From positions 1-16,823 of the forward strand of contig JNEM01006552.1 in the NCBI GenBank assembly GCA_000697335.1: a stretch of DNA of 16,823 bases, in the 5' to 3' direction. The stretch's first letter is position 1, and each line of letters begins with the position of its first letter. Positions 10,166 through 16,823 of the stretch are shown piece by piece. The stretch is from Conidiobolus incongruus B7586 (Eukaryota > Entomophthoromycota > Entomophthoromycetes > Entomophthorales > Conidiobolaceae). The position numbers were made by a program, and so were the translations under genes. The notes under the pieces were generated by a model that made no database searches, had not been told where the DNA came from, and saw only the letters and a program-made list of their open reading frames with translations.

Positions 10166-10720
10166 AAGCTCTGCGAACTGAAAGAGATATAAGAAGAAAA
10201 AATTAATTCAATTATTCTGATGATTAGAAGATAGAAATAAAAATCGAAGTAACACTGGGGCTAAACAAAAGGATCAAATTAAAACAACTAGATCTATAGG
10301 ATCCTTGTAAATTATTGAATAAATGATAGTTAGTACGATGGAGAGTTAATGGTTTAATAAAGAAAGGATTAAGTAGAAAATGGTTCTGAGTGTAAACTAT
10401 AAACTAGATTAAACCTAACCTCTAACTGAATAATTCTCACAATTTATCAATTGGATTAATGTTTGAGAACTTTAGCAGTATGCTTGTGCTTTAGAATATT
10501 GAATATAACTAAGCACCAAAGATAAAACAGATATGAGAAAGTTCTAGAGATTAATTAAAGAGAGAGGAGAGCAAACCGAATCAAGTGGAAAGTGGCATGT
10601 ATTTATGTATTTATTGGCAAGCTTTGTTAAATATCAATTCCCCCTCTTCCCCCTTTTAGAAAACTCCTCAACTGAAATTGATGAATTTGAAATGTATTCC
10701 GAGAAATAAGTTCATGAGAT
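10166..10720 (-). promoter_or_regulatory. Upstream region of the PH gene, possible 5' UTR intron acceptor
   Basis: Read on the minus strand, CTTATATCTCTTTCAG ends 15 bases before the start codon and has the form of a 3' splice site with a pyrimidine tract. The frame stays open upstream of the ATG for about 14 codons but contains no other ATG, so an intron in the 5' UTR is more likely than an extra coding exon. The only minus-strand ATG further up, near 10597, opens a five-codon frame. CT-rich tracts lie near 10640-10660 (+ strand) and 10561-10580 (- strand). No clear TATA box is visible. Confidence 0.35.
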
Positions 10721-10727
10721 ACATTAC

Positions 10728-10755
10728 GCCTAATAATCAATTCAAAATATTAGGC
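10728..10755. repeat. Hairpin with 8-bp perfect stem
   Basis: GCCTAATA at 10728-10735 is complementary to TATTAGGC at 10748-10755, with a 12-base loop. The stem contains three G:C pairs, which is unusual for this AT-rich spacer. It could be a protein-binding site of the divergent promoter region or a chance structure; no poly-T or gene end lies beside it. Confidence 0.4.
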
Positions 10756-11306
10756 TATACCTCTCAATTACATCGCTGAATGCTTTGATTTGATTGGACA
10801 ATCTTTTTAAATCAGAACTGTAATTTCTTCAAAATCAGTTAAATCAGATTTTTGAGGCATTAAATAAAGTTTAGACGTTCATAAGTACAGTAATGTTTTG
10901 ATATCTATCTCCAAATAGCCGTTAGCTTCAAATTAGTTGCTTATTTCAATTGTTTATTTTGATCTATTTCTGAATTGAGCAGTGTTAATATCCTTTTCGT
11001 TAGCTTCAAGTCTAATTACTCCAACACAGGAGATGATTGGCCCTTTGATCTTTTAATAAAATACAAGGGTTCAATCCATTCCATTTACATCTTTTAACCC
11101 CACTCTTAAAGCCACAAATCTCCAAAATGCAATCTCCAACTTCTTACTCAACTCACCTTGAACCCCCTCCTTTATATTAAATTCATTACAAAATCATCAA
11201 TCAACTAATATAATTATGCAATTAAAAACGCTATTTAAGTTATAATTAAACATTAATATGTTATTTAAACCAAACTACAAATCAACTGAAATTTATTCAT
11301 ATCCAA

Positions 11307-11327
11307 ATTATTATTATTATTATTATT
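11307..11327. repeat. (ATT)7 microsatellite
   Basis: Seven perfect ATT units form a trinucleotide simple repeat in non-coding DNA. It is likely to vary in length between strains. Confidence 0.85.
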
Positions 11328-11922
11328 TTGATGATAATATTGTAATATGAGATTTAACAGTATGTGATTTGACACTTGACTAGCAAATATTTCGCTTAAA
11401 ACTTATGCAATGATTTTGATAATCGTTGTTGATTCAGATTTAACTAATTTCAATTATAAAAATAAAAAGTATACAGCCTAAATCAAAATTATAGCCTATA
11501 TTATATTCATAATATATATATGTTTATCAAATTATTATACTGTAATTGATATTATTTGCATTTGATATTAAATGGTTGTTAAAGATATACTTCATTGATT
11601 TTTCAACAATTGGGGTTTGTATTCATCACAATTTTTCATTCCACAATAATGTCTCATTATTTTTCAATTTGTAATCTGAATTTTGAAGAAAATTAATCAA
11701 ATTTAATTCAATTATTTGAGACAAGAAAATTAAATTCACAGTCAAATACAGATAAAAAAATTGTTTATTAAAATAATGAGGAAATTGCTATCACTAAATA
11801 ATATTTTCAAGCTTTGATTAAATTTAAATTTATATCAATGTAACATAAATATATATATTTAGACTATTTTTATTCTAATACACAACAATTGAATTGAGTT
11901 ATTAGATAATAGTCAGATTTGT

Positions 11923-11954
11923 GATTTAATATTGATTTAATATTGATCTAATAT
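11923..11954. repeat. Tandem repeat of an 11-bp unit, about three copies
   Basis: GATTTAATATT occurs twice head to tail at 11923-11944. A third, slightly altered copy (GATCTAATAT) follows at 11945-11954, and a partial GATCTA comes after that. This is a short minisatellite-like array produced by slippage, with no evident function. Confidence 0.7.
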
Positions 11955-14471
11955 GATCTATCATTCTAATAATATTTATCTACAATTAAAACCGAGTTTT
12001 TCCTAAATCACTCTGATTTATTTCATAATTATTATCAACAACTTAGTTGTGCATTATTATTTTTGATACTAATATTTGTTTAATATTCTTAGCTAATCAA
12101 TAATAATAAAACTTGAAATTTATATAAATAATCTTGTGAATATATTTTTAAATTAAGGCCTTTAAAACATTATTATAGTTTCTCTATGGGTATTATGGAT
12201 GTTGTAATGTGAGAATCAATGGCTATTATTTTTACCTAATAGTAGGTAGCTGTATTTGAAGGTTTATTGACTAAAGTGGAGTTTGAAATAAGCATTGGAT
12301 TTAGTCATTAAGATAATCAATATTACAATATGTGTTGTAAGTAATGTTCAATTAAGGTAAAGCCTCCTAATAGAATAGAAACTCAAGGTTAAAAATGGTG
12401 TCAAAGGTAGCACTTTGCGATTTCACAATATCAACAAATGTTTTCAGACAGTTTTATAAAATAACTTTGGTTGCATCAGTGCCTACAATTTATATTTGGG
12501 CTATCAAATTGTAATATAATTTTCAACTATGAAAGTGATACAAATATGATTAAGTATTTTGTATATAGTTTTACTTTAATATATTTGCCCAAGTATGAAT
12601 GGTAGGGACAAGTAAATGTTTTCATTAGTATAAATTTCTTTACTAATACATTGATTTTGTTATTATTCGTCATTTTAGTAAAAAATAACTGAATCTTTTG
12701 TTCGAAATGGATAATACTTATTAATTTTTTTATTAATTACATATTCAAACTTCAAAAATTTAGATTTTTTATCATATTAAAATGTTTGTTTGATTCTGGC
12801 AAATTATGACACCATAACTTGGTTTTATAACCTTGTGAGGATGTATGTACATATTTAAAATATGATAAGAGTTCGCTTAAATATTTTTGCAATCTATTTA
12901 AAAATTAATATTACAGGAAAGAATCAACTAAGTTAATATATAATTTTGGATATTGAATTTAGGATAAATTACTCTGCCATTAAATTGTGAATTTTGTAAA
13001 ATATTTGAAATTGAATAATGATAAAGGTTAATTGAAGTTTTCAAATTTTAAAACTATTACTAGGCTAGTTTCTTGATTTAATTTTTGTATTTTAATGATA
13101 TATAGGAAAGAAGTAACTCTAAAATTTCCATTTTTATACCTCTGTTTTTCGAATACTTTAGAACAATGATAAGATATTGATTATATCAAAAAATTATAAT
13201 TAGCATTAACTTTATTTGAGTACTATGTGCATGCATTAAATAACATGACTCGATTATATTTGAGTTTATTTATTGACTAAATTGTAAAAATATGTTATTT
13301 ACTATACATACAATTGCTCAATATATATTACTTTTATAATTTTAGTTTTGATTGAAAATATAAATACATTTGATATTATTTCAATATAAAAAATTGTATA
13401 AAATTAAGAATCATATTATAAATACATTCTCTTTTCAAGGCTTGGGTTATGGTCATAATTTTATATAAATGCATATTCGAAATTTAGATACACAGTTTAT
13501 TTTTGAAATGAATATTAAAAAAGTGAAAATTCACCTAAGCTTTTTAAAAGTGCAATTTCATAACAATTTTGATATATTTTTATCTTTGTATTAATTTTGG
13601 AAAAAAAAACATTTCTACTTTATTCAACTTTGAATCTAAAATGTTTTATTATATCAAAGTTAATTTTTTTAAAGTTCATTTATTGATTTAATATAATACA
13701 TTAATAAAGTGACTGACTACCATGAAAAAATAACTCACTTCTCCTATATCACTTTCAAAGCATTATTGTTCAGCAAAATGAATAAGGTATTTGATGATAC
13801 ATTTTTGGATAACAAAAATCATTGCGAATATACTTGTAATAAAATTCAAGATATTTTTTGCTGTTCAATTATTAAAGTACCAAATTTTAGTCAATATATT
13901 ATTATCTACTCTCTGATTAATTTAAATTTTGAAAACATGTGAATTCATAAATTGTAAATGAATCACAAATTGTACTTAAATAGTACCCAAATTTTCAGCA
14001 ATTTGTATTTTATGTTTTGCATAGATATTATTGTAAAGAGTATCCATACATTATTTTAAAATAAACTTTTGCAAAGTTGAAATTATTTAGTTTATTATTT
14101 ATCACCATATTCGGTTTTGAATCTTTTAGTTTCTTAATACAGGTATAGCATCTCTCAAAACAATAAATAAAATGATATTCTTTACTTTGATTCCTTTTGG
14201 AGAAATACTCAAGACCAAATTTAGAAAACTGATTGATAATAGCATATGAAATAATATAATCCAGTAATTAATTTCAAAATATAATAAATAATAATATAAG
14301 ATATATACATTGATATTGGAATTCTGTTTTCTATCTAAAATCTTACTGCTTAAACTTTCAGTATATTTTGTTATTAAAAATAAAATTCAAAGAGAACGAA
14401 AAGATATTTTTGTATTGAGTGCTAAATATGAAAAGATAATGATTCTATTTGATACTGATGTTTAATTTTAA

Positions 14472-14493
14472 ATATATATATATATATATATAT
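14472..14493. repeat. (AT)11 microsatellite
   Basis: A 22-base perfect AT run lies about 330 bases upstream of the eRF1 start codon and 100 bases before its nearest CCAAT motif. It may mark nucleosome-poor promoter DNA, or it may be plain slippage repeat. Confidence 0.85.
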
Positions 14494-14596
14494 CATATTA
14501 TTTTAAATTGATATATCAAAAATAATTAATCAACTTTGCATTGATTTTAACAAAATTAATGAATGAAATATAATTTTAAAAAATTATTGAGTTCAA

Positions 14597-14673
14597 CCAA
14601 TCAAATTGAAGGAATATTGAATAAATTTTAAGGTTGATGAACGAAATGAAAACTTGTGATTGGATATATAAAG
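14597..14673 (+). promoter_or_regulatory. Promoter elements of the eRF1 gene: two CCAAT motifs and a TATA box
   Basis: CCAAT is at 14597-14601, its inverse ATTGG is at 14659-14663, and TATATAAAG follows directly at 14665-14673. These lie about 150-225 bases before the eRF1 start codon. The CCAAT-plus-TATA arrangement is typical of strongly expressed eukaryotic housekeeping genes (HAP/NF-Y binding). The assignment rests on motif match and position only. Confidence 0.5.
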
Positions 14674-14820
14674 TCAAAAGTTGGAGTGACATACTTAGTT
14701 GTAATAATATTGATTGAATTAGAATCCTTTTATTGTTCAACTCTTTGATCATTTTCCATTATTAAACATCAATCAATACATTACTAAAACTTTGGATCAT
14801 AAATATTAATTTTTAAAAAA

Positions 14821-16324
14821 ATGCAATTACAAGACGCTAACGATAAAAATGTTGAATTATGGAAGATTAAGAAGTTAATCAAAACTTTGCAATCAGCCCG
14901 TGGGTATGCTTAATTTATTATAAATAATATAAAAAACAAACTTAATTCACTAATCATATACTAGTAACGGTACTTCTATGATTTCTTTGATTATTCCTCC
15001 CAAAGATCAAATTTCTCGAGTCTCTAAAATGTTAGCTGAAGAATATGGTACAGCATCAAATATTAAATCTCGTGTTAATCGTCTTTCTGTTCAATCTGCC
15101 ATTACTTCCACTCAACAAAGATTGAAGCTTTATAACAAGGGTAATATTAAAGATTTTATTAAAGATTTATCATCAATACTAATTTATGTGATTTATAGTT
15201 CCTGAAAATGGCTTAGTTGTTTACTGTGGTACCGTTATCAATGAAGAAGGCAAAGAAAAGAAAATGAACATTGATTTTGAACCTTTCAAACCCATCAATA
15301 CTTCATTGTATTTATGTGACAATAAATTCCATACTGAGGCCTTATCCGAATTACTTGAATCTGATTCTAAATTCGGTTTCATTGTTATGGACGGTAATGG
15401 TACTTTGTTTGGTACTTTATCTGGAAATACTAGAGAGGTAATTCATAAAATTACTGTAGATTTACCCAAAAAGCACGGTAAGTTTCTCATCCTATTTTCT
15501 TTTCACTAATACCTCATTCTTATATATTCATTTTTTTCAAAAGCTAACATATTTAAATTTGAAATACAGGTCGAGGTGGTCAGTCCGCTGTACGTTTCTC
15601 CCGTTTAAGAGAAGAAAAGAGACACAATTACGTTTCTAAAGTCGCTGAGTTGGCTACTCAATTCTTCATTACCGACGATGCCCCTAATGTTTCTGGTCTT
15701 ATTCTTGCTGGTTCAGCCGATTTTAAGACTGTTTTGGGACAATCTAGCATGTTTGATGCTCGTCTTCAGCCCAAGGTTTTAAAGGTTGTTGATGTTTCTT
15801 ATGGTGGTGAAAACGGTTTCAATCAAGCTATTGAACTCTCCGCTGAAGTATTGTCCAATGTTAAATTTATTCAAGAAAAGAATTTGATCACCAAATACTT
15901 TGACCAAATTTCTCAAGAGACTGGTAAATACTGCTTCGGTATTGATGATACTTTGAAGGCTTTAGACATGGGTGCTGTTGAAACTCTCATTGTTTGGGAA
16001 AATTTGGAAATTAACCGCTATGTTGTCAAGACCTCTTCCGGAGCTGAAGATGTCTTGCACTTGAACAAGGAACAAGAAAAGAATCGCGACTTTTTCCTTG
16101 ACAAGGAAACTGGCCAAGAGATGGAAGTTGTCGAATGCAAGTCCTTATTAGAATGGTTTGCTGAAAACTATCGTCAATTTGGTGCTACTTTAGAATTCGT
16201 CACTAACCGTTCTTCTGAAGGTGCTCAATTTGTCAAGGGCTTTGGTGGTATTGGTGGTTTGTTAAGATACAAGGTTGACTTCGATGCTATGCTTTACGAT
16301 TCTGATGAATACTTTTCAGACTAA
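14821..16324 (+). CDS. SUP45: Eukaryotic peptide chain release factor subunit 1 (eRF1)
   Basis: eRF1 reads all three stop codons in the ribosomal A site and triggers hydrolysis of peptidyl-tRNA together with the GTPase eRF3. The four exons are 14821-14903, 14965-15140, 15199-15477 and 15570-16324. They join in frame to 430 residues, close to the 437 of yeast and human. The introns are 61, 58 and 92 nt with GT...AG ends. Domain 1 carries the stop-reading motifs GTS (30-32), NIKS (60-63) and YLCDNKF (124-130). Domain 2 carries the catalytic GGQ (182-184); intron 3 cuts the Gly180 codon just before it. Domain 3 (about 275-430) is the eRF3-binding part, with the minidomain and an acidic tail DSDEYFSD. 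The start is the ATG after an A-rich leader, in the expected position for the family. The motifs are those of standard-code organisms. The gene lacks any operon-like partner and has its own CCAAT/TATA promoter. Confidence 0.98.
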
Positions 16325-16823
16325 GCAGATTAGTCATAAAATTTTCATGTTTAATAGATTTAGGTCTCATTTTTAATAGTTTATATATTAATTTGGATTT
16401 ATTTTTAAAATTTTTGAATGTTCAATATTTGATTTCAACATTTATATTTAATTTTTTAATAGTAATTGTTCATCAAATATAGTGAATATCATTCATCTTT
16501 CATTCAATATTTTCAGACCAAGAATTATTACTAAGATTTATTCGATTAATTTTAAAAAATATTTTCTTTTCCATTTAATAGATTATTTTATAAATTGGAT
16601 TTGGTTTCTTATGAATATCTTTATTTGATATTTAATTACAATATTGAATTGATTACTTTACAATATACATTTCCTAAAATTCATTTAGAATTATTTATCA
16701 GTCAATAAGAATTCAATATATATATATATATATATATATATAAGAAGCTATTTAAATTAGTTTTATAATGTTTTCATTCCAAATTATTAATTAAATCATT
16801 TTTTAATTTATTATAAAATATAA
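16325..16823. other. AT-rich 3' flank of the eRF1 gene
   Basis: No gene or credible open frame follows eRF1 within the window. No canonical AATAAA is visible within 100 bases of the stop; CATAAAATT at about 16336 is the nearest variant. The flank becomes progressively AT-richer towards the window end. Confidence 0.6.
16716..16742. repeat. (AT)13 microsatellite
   Basis: A 27-base perfect AT run lies in the flank downstream of eRF1. It is a simple slippage repeat with no sign of function. Confidence 0.85.

Larger units (their letters stand above)
10756..14580. other. Long gene-free spacer between divergent genes
   Basis: I find no convincing gene in these 3.8 kb. Part of it (11030-11175) is C-rich and G-poor on the + strand and contains an 18-codon ATG frame (11127-11180). 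Another less AT-rich stretch (12170-12480) has a small hairpin, TACCTA-ATAG-TAGGTA, at 12233-12248. An open frame at 13709-13942 starts with GTG; its first ATG leaves only about 54 residues, and it has no recognisable domain. No tRNA, snRNA or C/D snoRNA signature was found by eye. The region may hold distal promoter elements or unrecognised noncoding transcripts. Confidence 0.55.

Noticed and set aside
11045-11070. GGTTCAATCC resembling a tRNA T-loop
   Set aside because: The flanking bases do not form the five-pair T stem, and no anticodon arm or acceptor stem fits.
13709-13942. Plus-strand open frame of 77 codons
   Set aside because: It begins with GTG, and from its first ATG it is about 54 codons. 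It has no recognisable motif, splice partner or promoter. It is more complex than the AT-block frames, so a relic exon cannot be fully excluded.
14630-14665. TGATGA resembling a C/D snoRNA C box upstream of eRF1
   Set aside because: The required purine before UGAUGA is missing, and no CUGA D box with a terminal stem lies at a suitable distance.

Overview
The window looks like nuclear DNA of an AT-rich, early-diverging fungus. Its genes carry many very short spliceosomal introns (about 50-90 nt, GT...AG), the intergenic DNA is extremely AT-rich, and it holds a eukaryotic release factor eRF1, fungal-style microsomal cytochrome P450s and a PH-domain protein. A Zoopagomycota or Mucoromycota-type lineage (for example Entomophthoromycotina) would fit, but that placement is inference; no rRNA or other taxonomic marker is present.

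Layout. 1-940 is a very AT-rich block with no gene. 1150-3044 (+) is an intact nine-exon cytochrome P450 of 490 residues with all hallmark motifs, preceded by a TATA-like box and a nested set of inverted repeats. About 80 bp past its stop lies a GC-richer island (3125-3458) that has the layout of a solo LTR. 3459-4974 is a second very AT-rich block. 4975-6836 (+) is a decayed tandem relative of the P450 that keeps most intron positions but has five in-frame stops, several frameshifts, lost splice acceptors and a lost ExxR arginine. 7323-10165 (-) is a two-exon gene for a 930-residue PH-domain protein with a long disordered, proline- and serine-rich N-terminal part. 10166-14820 is 4.65 kb of gene-free DNA between two divergent genes; it contains simple repeats, short hairpins and the eRF1 promoter. 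14821-16324 (+) is a four-exon eRF1 (430 residues) with the GTS, NIKS, YxCxxxF and GGQ motifs. 16325-16823 is AT-rich 3' flank.

How the genes work together. There is no sign of a shared pathway. The eRF1 is a housekeeping translation factor, the PH protein is probably a membrane- or cortex-associated adaptor, and the P450 pair is an expanding and decaying metabolic family beside a retroelement scar. The eRF1 carries the stop-recognition motifs typical of the standard code, so the stops in the second P450 are real lesions and not reassigned codons.

I found no clear novel multi-gene system. The most promising items are the duplicated short motifs in the uncharacterised PH protein, the sharp compositional boundaries around the P450 locus, and the inverted-repeat cluster in the P450 leader.
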